Positions 1-9,348 of a stretch of 53,383 nt of DNA are shown here, in pieces; within the stretch, counting starts at the first letter, position 1; every line of letters starts with the position of its first letter. The notes under the pieces are model-generated. The model was not told the DNA's origin. It was given only the letters and a program-made list of their open reading frames with translations, and did not search any database. Position numbers and translations under genes: made by a program. The DNA is from CAYNRA01 sp964399465. GTDB lineage: Bacteria; Bacteroidota; Bacteroidia; Cytophagales; Spirosomataceae. The stretch covers positions 1 through 53,383 of the forward strand of contig CAYNRA010000010.1 of the NCBI GenBank assembly GCA_964399465.1, written 5' to 3'.

Positions 1-1071
1 TTTCAGCAATACATTCCCCCATTTCTTATCCAACGATTTGAACAAGCTGCTGACAAAATCACCAATCAGCATTATGGGCTTACTGTCACACAGATGGGGG
101 CAACACCGCCTTACAGAACTTATTGTAACCGAGATATTAGTTATGCGGAAGTTCTCATACACGGTGGGCAATATAGAAATAATGCACTTTGGTTAAATCG
201 TGGACTAGAAATTGTGAACTTGGTACTTGGCCCTACTATCCTTTTTCCAGATGGTGCTTACTCGTATATCGGGAATCAAAATGAGGGATCAAATTACCAC
301 GGAGCAACCACTATTTCTTTGGCAAAGCTCTATTCTGTTACAGGGCAAAGTTCTATTCTGACAGGAATAGCCAATGCCAAAAATTATGAACTTCTCAATA
401 TAGAAGAAGGATTTATCAATGAATTTTACCATGTTCCTGCTTGGAAAACCCAATGGAATGGCGGGACAGGTATAAGTGGCGTAAATTTACTTTACATCAG
501 TAAATCTCCGCATTGGAAAACTTTGTATGAAATCAACCGGTCAGTAAATGGTGGGCTCTCAGATAGCCCTTTGGATGTTTCGTTTTATGACGGTACAATT
601 CCTACTGCGCCCTTGCCAAATAATTATCTCGTGTATGACCGGAATATTCAAGGCCCCAAAAGAAGAATAAATGATTTCTCTTATGGCATCACAACACGAA
701 AAGTAAGTTTACCAAACAATTTAGGACATCTTACATTGGCAGGAGCTATGACAACTACCTCTGGAGGAAAATCAAGGAGAGAATTAGATGCAGCTTTGAT
801 GTCTATGCACGCAAAAGTCCATGTTTCAGCTGGAAATACCACAGAATGGGATAAATGGGCATATTTAATGGGTGATATGGATCCCCTTATAAATATGTCG
901 AAATCAATCAGTTCGGTATCTACTCCGACTTTTCTTTACAGACAGACGGCAGGACCCACAGCGCATACCTCACAATGGGCGAGTTTTCAACAATGGGTTA
1001 CACTACCGGACAGAATGATTGGTTTGGTAGAAGTTTATCCCAAAGGAACAAGCAACGGGCAGGTAGAATAA
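1..1071 (+). CDS. Large secreted multidomain protein, central fragment (open at left edge, frameshifted at its end)
   Basis: The frame is open from base 1, so the true start lies outside the window; the internal Met at 94 is not a credible start. The visible part is soluble and rich in Tyr, Asn and Gly, with a segment PDGAYSYIGNQNEGSNYH that recalls the helical toroid lyases (heparinase or alginate-lyase type), but I cannot assign a family with confidence. The frame stops at 1071, yet the next frame continues the same protein: adding one G to the GGG at 1057-1059 joins ...KGTSNG to AGRIKLGYGRTG without a break. The stop is therefore probably a homopolymer indel, either a sequencing error or a real mutation. 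Treat this and the next entry as one gene. A polysaccharide-degrading role is only an inference from layout. Confidence 0.6.
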   Translation, partial: FQQYIPPFLIQRFEQAADKITNQHYGLTVTQMGATPPYRTYCNRDISYAEVLIHGGQYRNNALWLNRGLEIVNLVLGPTILFPDGAYSYIGNQNEGSNYHGATTISLAKLYSVTGQSSILTGIANAKNYELLNIEEGFINEFYHVPAWKTQWNGGTGISGVNLLYISKSPHWKTLYEINRSVNGGLSDSPLDVSFYDGTIPTAPLPNNYLVYDRNIQGPKRRINDFSYGITTRKVSLPNNLGHLTLAGAMTTTSGGKSRRELDAALMSMHAKVHVSAGNTTEWDKWAYLMGDMDPLINMSKSISSVSTPTFLYRQTAGPTAHTSQWASFQQWVTLPDRMIGLVEVYPKGTSNGQVE

Positions 1072-3620
1072 AACTAGGTTACGGACGAACAGGTATACTG
1101 AACCCAAAGGATATGGAAATAGTCATCCCTGGATCAGAGTATAATTACGGAAACATAAAAATATTGATTCACCAACATGATTTTACATCAGTAGATACCG
1201 TTGCCGCAGGTGTTGTTCGTGACTGGCCAAAAGAAGCAACTGAAATTCGTTTTCGATACGATTTATCTAATAATGGTTCTTTCCTAGCTGTTTATCCTAA
1301 TGCAACCAGAAAACATTTTATAGCTGAAATTCGATACAAAGAAGCTATTGGAAATGTTACTGTAGAGAGATACAATACAAATAATGTAAAAGGGCTCATC
1401 ATTACTTCTGGAAATAACAAGTATGCTACTTTTCGTAATTTAGGTACAACTTCAGCTATAATTGACGTAAGTTCCTATCTAACAGCCGGACATACAAACA
1501 AAGTCCACTATTCGCGAACAGCTTATATAGCACCAGCACCGACTATATTTACAGGTACNNNNNNNNNNGGTACAAGTTTGACGATCCCCGCTAATCAACA
1601 GCGTTTGTTAGTAAGCTCGAATAATCTCCTCGACAATCAACAATCTTGGGAAAACTTCAATGTTTTGCTTGATCAATTACCAGGTATTCGCATTCAATCT
1701 GCTAATTTAACGCATGAGTATTGTGCCGGAGACTTGATTTCATTTACCACTTTAACCGACAATTTAGGAAGTAATACAACCTTTCAATGGAATGTCGATG
1801 ATGTTCCGGTAGTAGGTGCAACCAATGCTACTTTCAGTTCAAACACTTTGACTGACCAGCAAAGCATTAGCTGTACAATGACGACTACGCTTACTGATGG
1901 AAGTCCCTACCAGATAAAGTCAAATATACTTGTGGTTACAGTTTCTGCCAAGCCCTCCCTACCTGTTTTATCTACTACAACATCTTCTTTATTCACAGGT
2001 AATTATATCTATTTACAAGCTACAGTAGCGGGCGCGACCACTACTACAACATACGAATGGCGAGGGCCAAATCAGTTTATAAGTACGCTTCAAAATCCTA
2101 TAATCTCAAACGCAACTCTTTCAGATAGTGGAACTTATACCGTAGTTGCTGGAAATGAACGCTGTTTTAGTGACCCTGCTTCAATACAGATTTCAACCAC
2201 AAATACGCACGTTTGGCGGGGTACAGCAGACTCAAATTACGGGAACGATGCCAATTGGGACTTTGGTTTCCCTAAATTCAATATTGGACATGTCGTCATT
2301 GACAAAGGAGTTCATACGCCGATTATCAATTCCTCTAGTTCATTTTCCGCACCCTCGATGGAAGTAAAAAAAGATGCGCCCTTAGAAATTACGGGCTTTT
2401 TTAGCGTAGGAAATATAAATACGTATGTCTCAAAAGCTAGTTTTACTTTTAATGATGTGCAATCAGCTAATCTTGTAGGAAAAACATTAACTGGAACATA
2501 CGAATACAAGGGCACACCAACATCACCCAGCTTTGAGTTCAGATGGTATCGTGCCGACAATAAATACGGGAATAATGCCATACTAATCGGAACCAATCAA
2601 AATTATACCTTGACAACAGAAGACGTGGATAAATTCATCGCTTTTTCAGCTCGAAAATTGAATTCGTTCGGCGGTGTTGAATCTGTTAAAACATCTGAAT
2701 TTATTAAAATAACGAAGGTAAACGCCGCCGATGATCAAGCTTTAAATACGACAGTTTTACTTAGTTTCAGACAGTTACGTAAAACATATACGGGGCCACT
2801 CCTTCGTGTTAGACGAGAGAAAGATAACCGAGAAATGGATATTCCATTTACGTCGAGTGGTTACTTAGACCAAGATATACTAGTTCGTTTTTCTAATTAC
2901 GGAAATGTATATGTATCCGTTTGGTATGACCAAAGTGGTAATGGGTTGAATGCAGTCCAAGTGGACAAAAATAAACAACCCTTTATTGTAAAAGGAGGAA
3001 AAATCGTTACCAATAATTTTTTACCTGCGTTTGAGTTTCTAGGTTCACAAATTCTGGAGGTTCCTAGCTCTCCTTTGCTGGATGCCCCTCTGGGTTTTGC
3101 TTTATTTCTTACAGGAAAACAAATGGCAACACATACGGCAACAGAATACCGAACAAGTATGGCGTATCGTGCGGAGGTTACATCTACCACATCTTCTATA
3201 GGTGGTTCAGCAGCAGGTACGTATGGGTTTAGAAATGTTCGATCTGCTATTACAAGCCCAAGTAATCCAACTAGGCAGGTTATCGGTTTTATGTTGAATA
3301 GCTCTGCTGGAATTCTATCAAGTGGTACTGTTTCTTTTTCAAATTACCGTGATTTTGCAAATCAATCCATTCAATTAACCAACTACTGCAACGGGGGTGG
3401 AAACGGAAATAACTTTATCACTGTCAATAATAACCAATTTTCTGTACTACAAACACTTGCTTTGGAAGTGAACCCTATCAATGGTCCTTTTACCATCGGA
3501 AACAGAAATCTTAATCAAAGTCAAGTACACTTCATCATCGGCGAAGTTATTTTATACAATCAACCGATTTCAGCAGCACAGAGAGATGAAATTGAGAAAA
3601 ATATGATTAAGTTAAATTAA
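975..3620 (+). CDS. Secreted multidomain protein, C-terminal part: Ig-like repeats and LamG/arabinofuranosidase-B-like domain
   Basis: The ATG at 975 lies out of frame inside the previous fragment; homologous continuity starts near 1060. In order: a beta-rich region to about 1680; two Ig-like domains (about 1690-1956 and 1957-2196, the second with the SGTYTVVAGN signature); a WRGTADSNYGNDANWDFG module (about 2200-2420) typical of Bacteroidota surface proteins; another Ig-like module with LTGTYEYKGTP and FRWYRA (about 2440-2720); and a C-terminal domain (about 2730-3617) with YTGPLLRVRRE, VWYDQSGNGLNAVQ and final EVILYNQPISAAQRDEIEKN. The last resembles the LamG-like catalytic-domain relatives of arabinofuranosidase B. 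No obvious type IX secretion C-terminal domain is seen. A 10-N gap lies at 1559-1568 with GGTAC on both sides. Followed by a strong terminator. Confidence 0.7.
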   Translation: MGEFSTMGYTTGQNDWFGRSLSQRNKQRAGRIKLGYGRTGILNPKDMEIVIPGSEYNYGNIKILIHQHDFTSVDTVAAGVVRDWPKEATEIRFRYDLSNNGSFLAVYPNATRKHFIAEIRYKEAIGNVTVERYNTNNVKGLIITSGNNKYATFRNLGTTSAIIDVSSYLTAGHTNKVHYSRTAYIAPAPTIFTGXXXXGTSLTIPANQQRLLVSSNNLLDNQQSWENFNVLLDQLPGIRIQSANLTHEYCAGDLISFTTLTDNLGSNTTFQWNVDDVPVVGATNATFSSNTLTDQQSISCTMTTTLTDGSPYQIKSNILVVTVSAKPSLPVLSTTTSSLFTGNYIYLQATVAGATTTTTYEWRGPNQFISTLQNPIISNATLSDSGTYTVVAGNERCFSDPASIQISTTNTHVWRGTADSNYGNDANWDFGFPKFNIGHVVIDKGVHTPIINSSSSFSAPSMEVKKDAPLEITGFFSVGNINTYVSKASFTFNDVQSANLVGKTLTGTYEYKGTPTSPSFEFRWYRADNKYGNNAILIGTNQNYTLTTEDVDKFIAFSARKLNSFGGVESVKTSEFIKITKVNAADDQALNTTVLLSFRQLRKTYTGPLLRVRREKDNREMDIPFTSSGYLDQDILVRFSNYGNVYVSVWYDQSGNGLNAVQVDKNKQPFIVKGGKIVTNNFLPAFEFLGSQILEVPSSPLLDAPLGFALFLTGKQMATHTATEYRTSMAYRAEVTSTTSSIGGSAAGTYGFRNVRSAITSPSNPTRQVIGFMLNSSAGILSSGTVSFSNYRDFANQSIQLTNYCNGGGNGNNFITVNNNQFSVLQTLALEVNPINGPFTIGNRNLNQSQVHFIIGEVILYNQPISAAQRDEIEKNMIKLN
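1559..1568. other. Assembly gap of 10 N
   Basis: Ten N bases. The flanks share the 5-base word GGTAC, so the contigs may simply overlap: collapsing them reads IFTG-TSLTIP in frame. Ten N is a placeholder, so the true length is unknown. Confidence 0.95.
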
Positions 3621-3622
3621 AA

Positions 3623-3670
3623 AAAAGCCAATGTCCTTCTATTGACAGCGAAAGAAGGACATTGGCTTTT
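3623..3670 (+). terminator. Rho-independent terminator after the large secreted protein
   Basis: Perfect 18-bp inverted repeat (3623-3640 with 3653-3670), loop of 12 bases, A-run on the left and T-run on the right, starting 2 bases after the stop codon. Confidence 0.9.
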
Positions 3671-3837
3671 GCCTTGGGCAGCATAAATTACAACTAACTA
3701 TCTATTAATGTATTAAACATATTTATAGTCTTTTGAATTATCCGATTGGAGAAATAAAAATGTAATGAATTGCACTATTTTGAGATTTAAGTATGTAAAA
3801 AATAGCACTAAGTGGAAGGGTTTTCTCAAAAAAATAC

Positions 3838-3845
3838 TATTTTTG
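3838..3845 (+). promoter_or_regulatory. Candidate Bacteroidota -7 box (TATTTTTG) for the NlpC/P60 gene
   Basis: Matches TAnnTTTG and lies about 23 bases before the ATG at 3868. No clear TTG -33 element at the usual spacing, so this is a weak call. Confidence 0.4.
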
Positions 3846-3867
3846 TTATGTACCATTACTTATTTGC

Positions 3868-4368
3868 ATGACTTATTATCAAAAGAAACATACTTTCCTA
3901 TTTTCTATCATACTGATTTTACCCTTTGTATTTTCTTTTTCTTCGAACCCAGAGAAGGACTCTATACATATCTTGCTTAAAACAGCAAAAAAATATGTAG
4001 GCGCGCGGTACAAATCTGGAGGCAAAAGCCCCAAAGGTTTTGATTGCTCCGGCTTTGTGCGTTACGTCTATAAAAAAGTTCAGATTCCACTAGATGGTGA
4101 TAGTAGCGCCGCCTTATTCAAAAAAGGAGAAGAAGTACCTAAAAATCAATGTAAACCAGGTGATTTAATCTTTTTTTCCCAGCCTTCCTCCAAAACGAAA
4201 AGGATAAATCATGTAGGTATCGTCGTCTCCTCAGATAGTATCACCACAAAATTCATTCACGCCTCCACCTCTAAAGGGGTTATTATCAGCAACTTAAACA
4301 GTCCCTATTATAAAAATCGTTTTGTAGGCGTACGCCGAGTCACTGAACTTCAAGAAAATGCAAGATAA
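3868..4368 (+). CDS. NlpC/P60 family cell-wall cysteine peptidase (secreted)
   Basis: 166 residues. A hydrophobic N-terminus (about residues 8-25) looks like a signal peptide or anchor, placing the enzyme in the periplasm. The single catalytic domain shows the expected triad in order: Cys60 in FDCSGF, His115 in NHVGI and His131 in FIHAS. NlpC/P60 enzymes cut peptidoglycan stem peptides, usually the D-gamma-glutamyl to diamino-acid bond, and take part in wall turnover. The ATG at 3868 gives a signal peptide of normal length. The gene is monocistronic and converges on feoB; the two 3' ends overlap by 19 bp, with no terminator between them. Confidence 0.9.
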   Translation: MTYYQKKHTFLFSIILILPFVFSFSSNPEKDSIHILLKTAKKYVGARYKSGGKSPKGFDCSGFVRYVYKKVQIPLDGDSSAALFKKGEEVPKNQCKPGDLIFFSQPSSKTKRINHVGIVVSSDSITTKFIHASTSKGVIISNLNSPYYKNRFVGVRRVTELQENAR

Positions 4369-6452
4369 GTAATCCATGCCATTAAATAGGCAAGTGCCAT
4401 CATATAACCCATTTGGATAAGTGGCCACTTCCAACCTTTGGTTTCGCGGTAAACCACGGCAATTGTACTCATGCACATCATTGCAAAAACATAAAAAACC
4501 ATTAGCGAGGCCGAAGTAGCCAACGAATAAACCGGTAATCCTGTTTCATCGTACGTTTCCGCCAAGAGTCGCTCTTTTATGGTAGATTCATCGGTATCGT
4601 CTGAACCAATTTTATAAATGGTAGCGACTGTTCCAACAAAAACTTCTCTTGCTGCAAACGATGTAATGAGCGCAATACCTATTTTCCAATCGTACCCAAG
4701 TGGAGCAATTGCGGGTTCTATGGCTTTACCAAAAATTCCTACATATGAATTTGCCAATCTGGCAGAGGCAACTCGATTTCCTATTTCAGTTTCAGAAAGA
4801 CCTTTAGACGACTCCAAAACAGCCATTTCAGCTTGATTTTGTCTGTCTCCAGGCCCGTACGTGGCAAGAACCCACAAAATAATGGAGATAGAAACGATCA
4901 CTTTTCCGGCTTCCCAAACAAAAGTTTTCACTTTTTCTAGGATAGTAAAGCCAACTTGAGTCCACCTAGGAGACTGATAAACAGGGAGTTCCATCACAAA
5001 AAAACTTTTTTCCTTGACATGCAACAGGCGCTTCATCACCCAACCTACAAGCAACGCAGAAACAAATCCCAATAAGTACAAACCAAGTAAAGCAATGCCC
5101 TGCCAATTGAATAGTCCCAACCATTTGGTATCCGGAATGACCATGGCAATCAGAATAGTAAAAATGGGCAAACGTGCTGAACAGCTCATCAACGGCGTAA
5201 CCATAATGGTGATGAGTCTGTCTTTCCAACTTCCGATTGTTCGCGCAGACATAATTGCCGGGACAGCGCAGGCAAGCCCTGAAATCAAAGGAACAACGCT
5301 TTTTCCATTTAATCCAAACGGACGAATTAATTTATCCATTAATACAACGACACGCGCCATATAACCAGATTCTTCCAGAATAGATATAAAGGCAAAAAGA
5401 AAACCAATCTGTGGAATGAAAATCAAAACGCCACCAATACCCGCCAATACACCATCGACGAGTAAATCTACTAGTAACGAAGGGGGAAGCACCTCTCGAA
5501 CCCAATTAGTAAAAGTTGACATCGTTGCATCGATCCAATCCATTGGATAGGAAGCAAGTGTAAAAACAGACTGAAAAATCAAAAATAACACACCCAGAAA
5601 AATGACGTAACCGTACACTTTATGTAAGAGTATCTTATCTAACTTTTCAGAAAACGTACTTGGTTTTTCATGATAAGCAGGTTTGATTACCGTTTTCTCT
5701 AAAATGGAATCAAAGTGACTAAACCTTTGTAGTGTTTCCGTACTCTGAAACTCTGTAGCATTTAACTCCCTTTTTTCAGCAATTGCGCTATATTTTTGCC
5801 TCATTTTGGGGGCTAAATATAACATTTTATCTGCCTGCACAAGGTGCATGAGTGCTGCGTAGGGTGTTTTAAATGTACGTAATGCGGAAATTTCTTGAAC
5901 ACAATCCGTCCACTTATCTGATAATTGTAAAAAAGGCTTTCTATTTTTTTGTTCGTTTGCTAACGTGTTTATTGTATTTTTCAATCCCGTCAACCCAATT
6001 CCTTCGCGGGCATTGATTTCTACGACGGGAACTTGAAGTTCAGAAGCCAATTTTAATGAATGTATCTCAATATCTTGCTCATTGGCAACATCTAACATGT
6101 TTAAAGCAAGAATAACAGGGAAACCCAAATCAACTACTTGACTGAATAACAACAGATTACGTTTCAAATTAGAGGCATCTACCACAACCACAACTAAATC
6201 TGGAAAGTCTTTATCTTCCGGATTTGTAAGCACAGAAAGTACAACTTGTTCGTCCTGAGAGTTGGGATAAATACTGTATGTACCTGGTAAATCTAAGACT
6301 TCTACGGTTGTTCCTCCGGGGAGTTTTGCCGTTCCTATTTTTTTATCAACGGTAACTCCAGGGAAATTTCCAATTTTTTGTCGTAAGCCAGTCAGATGAT
6401 TGAATAGAGAGGATTTACCACAATTTGGGTTTCCTAATAATGCTATTTTCAT
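4350..6452 (-). CDS. feoB: Ferrous iron transport protein B (FeoB)
   Basis: About 700 residues, full length for the family. Inner-membrane ferrous iron transporter driven or gated by an N-terminal G domain. Visible motifs: G1 GNPNCGKS near residue 7, G3 DLPG near 54, G4 NMLD near 118, then a GDI-like helical region, and from about residue 280 the membrane domain with two Gate segments. The conserved Cys-containing stretches GLACAVPAIMSART and MSCSARLPIF are present. Upstream in-frame TTG at 6467 is possible, but the ATG at 6452 starts exactly at the usual MKIALLGNPNCGKS, so I use it. It lies 17 bp after feoA, an feoAB operon; no feoC is visible. Confidence 0.97.
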   Translation of the reverse strand: MKIALLGNPNCGKSSLFNHLTGLRQKIGNFPGVTVDKKIGTAKLPGGTTVEVLDLPGTYSIYPNSQDEQVVLSVLTNPEDKDFPDLVVVVVDASNLKRNLLLFSQVVDLGFPVILALNMLDVANEQDIEIHSLKLASELQVPVVEINAREGIGLTGLKNTINTLANEQKNRKPFLQLSDKWTDCVQEISALRTFKTPYAALMHLVQADKMLYLAPKMRQKYSAIAEKRELNATEFQSTETLQRFSHFDSILEKTVIKPAYHEKPSTFSEKLDKILLHKVYGYVIFLGVLFLIFQSVFTLASYPMDWIDATMSTFTNWVREVLPPSLLVDLLVDGVLAGIGGVLIFIPQIGFLFAFISILEESGYMARVVVLMDKLIRPFGLNGKSVVPLISGLACAVPAIMSARTIGSWKDRLITIMVTPLMSCSARLPIFTILIAMVIPDTKWLGLFNWQGIALLGLYLLGFVSALLVGWVMKRLLHVKEKSFFVMELPVYQSPRWTQVGFTILEKVKTFVWEAGKVIVSISIILWVLATYGPGDRQNQAEMAVLESSKGLSETEIGNRVASARLANSYVGIFGKAIEPAIAPLGYDWKIGIALITSFAAREVFVGTVATIYKIGSDDTDESTIKERLLAETYDETGLPVYSLATSASLMVFYVFAMMCMSTIAVVYRETKGWKWPLIQMGYMMALAYLMAWITYLAFS

Positions 6453-6469
6453 TGTTGAGGTATTCAATT

Positions 6470-6706
6470 TTAGTTTGCCACAGCGCTTTTTTCAAGCATT
6501 ACTTTTGCGGCTTCTTCCACACGCAACGCGAGTTGGTAATCGTCATTTATCGTAATACAAAGAGGACCACCAAAAGGTGCTTTTTGAACCAAACGAACAG
6601 AAGTACCTGGTAAACAGCCCATTTCTAGCAATTTTATAGCCAATACGTCATCCAAAAAAGAAGCGATTTGTGCCGTTTCACCCAACTTTAACTCCGACAA
6701 TTCCAT
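6470..6706 (-). CDS. feoA: Ferrous iron transport protein A (FeoA)
   Basis: 78 residues, a single SH3-like FeoA domain. Features seen: LSELKLGETAQIASF at the start, EMGCLPGTSVRLV in the middle (the usual GxxPGxxV turn) and ALRVEEAAKVMLE at the end. FeoA is cytoplasmic and supports FeoB, probably by contact with its G domain. It precedes feoB in the same direction and shares the promoter near 6750. Start is a normal ATG. A Fur-type operator was not recognised, though iron control would be expected. Confidence 0.95.
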   Translation of the reverse strand: MELSELKLGETAQIASFLDDVLAIKLLEMGCLPGTSVRLVQKAPFGGPLCITINDDYQLALRVEEAAKVMLEKSAVAN

Positions 6707-6749
6707 ACTCTTTATTGCTATTAATTTAGATTAATTATAAACAGAAACG

Positions 6750-6757
6750 CAAACATA
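6750..6757 (-). promoter_or_regulatory. Candidate -7 box (TATGTTTG) for feoAB
   Basis: Reads TATGTTTG on the minus strand, matching TAnnTTTG, about 45 bases before feoA. It lies in the 69-bp gap after glpD, so feoAB probably has its own start site. No clear -33 TTG. Confidence 0.45.
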
Positions 6758-6775
6758 CATAATTTCGTTCTGAAT

Positions 6776-8440
6776 TTACTGTTTGTCCACGATGGAAGCA
6801 GATACTTCAAAATTTTCTAAAAGGCTTTCGTACTTCTTTATTTCTAATTCCTTCATCTCAAACGTCCAACCCAACTCCTCACCCATAACATCAGCAACTT
6901 GCCTCATAGACTCCTTTACCGCTGACCAATTTAATATTTCAAGCCGAATCCGACGGGCAAAGAAGTCCCGCAAAGTCATAGCCATTTCGTATCTGCTCGC
7001 GTACACAACTTCAGCAAGTCGATAGCTAAAATCAGGATGTAGCTTGTTGAGGTAACGGCTATCTTGCTTCATAATTTCCCAAAGAATATCCAATTGGTCT
7101 CCATATCGTTGGTACATTTCCAAGCACTCCTCCCTTGTCAAATCAAGAGAAACACCTATATTTTGCGAATTGGAAAAATCAAATTGGACGTTTTGTGCGC
7201 CAACTAATCGGAAGTTTTTGGTTTGACATGCTCTTGTTCCCTCCTTTTTCAGAAAAGCATCAATGGCATGGGTAGTATCCTCCGCCATAAGCCGGTAGGT
7301 TGTCCATTTCCCACCCAAAAGACTGATTAATCCGGACTTCGTATCCACTTCGACCTCATGGTCTCGCAATAAAGTTTTGGTTTGTTTTCCTTCTCTGCTT
7401 TTTGCTGAAATCAAGGGTCGAAGTCCACCAAAACCTGCTTCAACATCCTTTTTTGTTGGCTTCTGGGTAAAATAAGGGGCGACAGTTTCCAATAAATACG
7501 AAACTTCTTCCTCCTCCAAAATGGGTTCATTTTCAGTATTTTCGTACGGGGTCTCTGTCGTTCCAATCAGAACTTTTTGTTGAAAAGGGATCACAAAAAC
7601 AAGCCGTCCATCTTCTGTTTTTGGTATAAGAACTGCTTTATCACTTGCCAGAAACCGAGAAGGAAGTACAATGTGTACACCTTTACTTGGGCGAATACGG
7701 GGTAATTCGTTTGGATTAGCCAGAAATCGAATTGTATCGGCGAAAGGTCCCGTACAATTCACAAAAACACGAGCACTTATTTGGATTTCTTTTTCTTCCA
7801 AAGTATCAACAACTTTCGCACCGGATAATTTTCCATTTTCATCCATCTCAAAAGACGTAACAGCAGCATGATTGAGCACAACAGCTCCGTTTTTTTCTGC
7901 TGATTGCACCAATGCCAACGTATAACGCGCGTCATCCAGTTGACCATCGTAGTACATCACCGCACTCTGCAAACGATTGGACAGCGTTGGAATAAATGCC
8001 AACGCTTGTTTTTTGGAAAGCCAGCTTGAAGAAGGGAAAGCTGTATCCTGACTAAATAAACCGTAAATTTTTAGACCAATTGAATAATAAAGTCCTTCAA
8101 ACCAATGGAATACGGGTGTAATAATAGCAAGAGGTTTGGCTAAGTGAGGAGCATTTTGCAGTAAGAAGCGGCGTTCAGCTAACCCATGTCTAACTTGTTT
8201 AAGTTGACCAAAGTCAAATTTTTTTACGGCTTGTTCCAAATATCGAACCCCACCATGAATCAGTTTTGTCGAGCGTGAAGAAGTTTCGCCTCCGAAATCG
8301 TTTTTTTCAATTAATATGACTTTATATCCTCTAAGCGTAGCATCAAGGGCAACTCCTGCCCCACTTGCACCACCGCCAATGACACAAACATCAAAGCAAT
8401 CTGTTGTTTTTAGTGTGTTTAATTGAGTCAATCTATTCAC
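6776..8440 (-). CDS. glpD: Glycerol-3-phosphate dehydrogenase (FAD-dependent, GlpD/GlpA type)
   Basis: 554 residues. Oxidises sn-glycerol-3-phosphate to dihydroxyacetone phosphate and passes electrons to the quinone pool at the membrane. The N-terminal FAD-binding motif VIGGGASGAG lies near residue 20, followed by the E-K-N-D-F end of the Rossmann fold and the family signature SSRSTKLIHGGVRYL. GFGGLRPL and GGKWTTYRLMAED mark the later FAD-contact regions, and a helical C-terminal domain follows. The start is GTG at 8440; no in-frame ATG exists near it, and the distance to the FAD motif is normal. No glpF or glpK neighbour is present. Confidence 0.94.
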   Translation of the reverse strand: MNRLTQLNTLKTTDCFDVCVIGGGASGAGVALDATLRGYKVILIEKNDFGGETSSRSTKLIHGGVRYLEQAVKKFDFGQLKQVRHGLAERRFLLQNAPHLAKPLAIITPVFHWFEGLYYSIGLKIYGLFSQDTAFPSSSWLSKKQALAFIPTLSNRLQSAVMYYDGQLDDARYTLALVQSAEKNGAVVLNHAAVTSFEMDENGKLSGAKVVDTLEEKEIQISARVFVNCTGPFADTIRFLANPNELPRIRPSKGVHIVLPSRFLASDKAVLIPKTEDGRLVFVIPFQQKVLIGTTETPYENTENEPILEEEEVSYLLETVAPYFTQKPTKKDVEAGFGGLRPLISAKSREGKQTKTLLRDHEVEVDTKSGLISLLGGKWTTYRLMAEDTTHAIDAFLKKEGTRACQTKNFRLVGAQNVQFDFSNSQNIGVSLDLTREECLEMYQRYGDQLDILWEIMKQDSRYLNKLHPDFSYRLAEVVYASRYEMAMTLRDFFARRIRLEILNWSAVKESMRQVADVMGEELGWTFEMKELEIKKYESLLENFEVSASIVDKQ

Positions 8441-8646
8441 TTTTCTTGGGTATTTTGGTCAAAAGTTAAATATAAGCGGAAAGCTGAATATGAACTACAT
8501 TTTCGTTCTGTATCTTTTGTAGTGTTCAAGCATTTACAAATAACCTACCAGATTATACATTTGTTGTTAATATAAATGAAACGATGAAATGAGGAGTTAA
8601 ACATATTTTCTGATAGTAATCATAACCAACAAGAACGTTTCTTGCT

Positions 8647-8654
8647 TACTTTTG
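8647..8654 (+). promoter_or_regulatory. Candidate -7 box (TACTTTTG) for the ccm cluster
   Basis: TACTTTTG matches TAnnTTTG and ends only 8 bases before the ccmB ATG at 8663, so the transcript would be leaderless or nearly so. A second match, TACATTTG at 8556-8563, is an alternative that would give a leader of about 100 bases. Neither has an obvious -33 element. Confidence 0.35.
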
Positions 8655-8662
8655 CCAAGATT

Positions 8663-9325
8663 ATGAAGGAAATAGGCGCACTTATTCAAAAAGAAATTAC
8701 GCTTGAGTGGAGGCAAAAATATGCACTCAACGGTATGTTATTGTATATCGTTAGTACAGTATTTGTTGCTTACATAAGTTTTAAGCTTAAAATTAACCAA
8801 ATGGATCCCATTACATGGAATACCCTATTTTGGATAATTTTACTTTTTGCGGCGGTCAACTCCATTACCAAAAGTTTCACACAAGAGCGTGTTGGGCGGC
8901 AATTATACTACTACACGATTGTCAGTCCCCAGGCAGTTATTTTATCAAAAATTGTGTATAATGTCTTAATGATGACGTTCTTGGGTCTTGTAGGATTCGG
9001 TGTATATTCTGCGATGATGGGCTATTTGGCAGCTGATTTTTTAATGTACATAACTGCCATTGTTTTGGGCGGTATCGGATTTTCTTCTACGCTTACGATG
9101 GTAGCAGGAATTGCATCTAAAGCAGAAAATACGTCTACTTTAATGGCTGTTTTGAGCTTCCCAGTTATTTTGCCCATGCTCTCGATGCTTATCAAATTTT
9201 CAAAAAATGCGATGGACGGATTGGGTTGGGCAACAAGTACAGACGAAATTATGACACTTTTGGGAATTGATATGATTGTAATTGCGTTAAGTTATCTATT
9301 ATTTCCTTATCTCTGGAAAAGTTAA
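8663..9325 (+). CDS. ccmB: Heme exporter protein CcmB
   Basis: 220 residues from the ATG at 8663. An upstream in-frame TTG at 8642 exists, but it overlaps a TACTTTTG promoter-like box, and family members begin close to the KELTLEWRQKYALNG signature seen here. Six hydrophobic segments are apparent. CcmB is the membrane subunit of the CcmAB ABC complex that, with CcmC, releases heme-loaded CcmE for c-type cytochrome maturation. The ATPase CcmA is not in the window. First gene of ccmB-ccmC-ccmD-ccmE, all in the same direction with short gaps. Confidence 0.93.
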   Translation: MKEIGALIQKEITLEWRQKYALNGMLLYIVSTVFVAYISFKLKINQMDPITWNTLFWIILLFAAVNSITKSFTQERVGRQLYYYTIVSPQAVILSKIVYNVLMMTFLGLVGFGVYSAMMGYLAADFLMYITAIVLGGIGFSSTLTMVAGIASKAENTSTLMAVLSFPVILPMLSMLIKFSKNAMDGLGWATSTDEIMTLLGIDMIVIALSYLLFPYLWKS

Positions 9326-9348
9326 TTTATCTAAATGTTCAACGTACT

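Noticed and set aside
94..1071. Complete gene starting at the Met at 94
   Set aside because: The frame is open to base 1 with protein-like sequence before 94, so this is an internal Met.
3765..3980. 71-residue open frame upstream of and overlapping the NlpC/P60 gene
   Set aside because: It overlaps the signal peptide region of a well-supported gene in another frame and has no recognisable content.
6453..6467. Longer FeoB start at a TTG
   Set aside because: The ATG at 6452 begins at the normal FeoB N-terminus.
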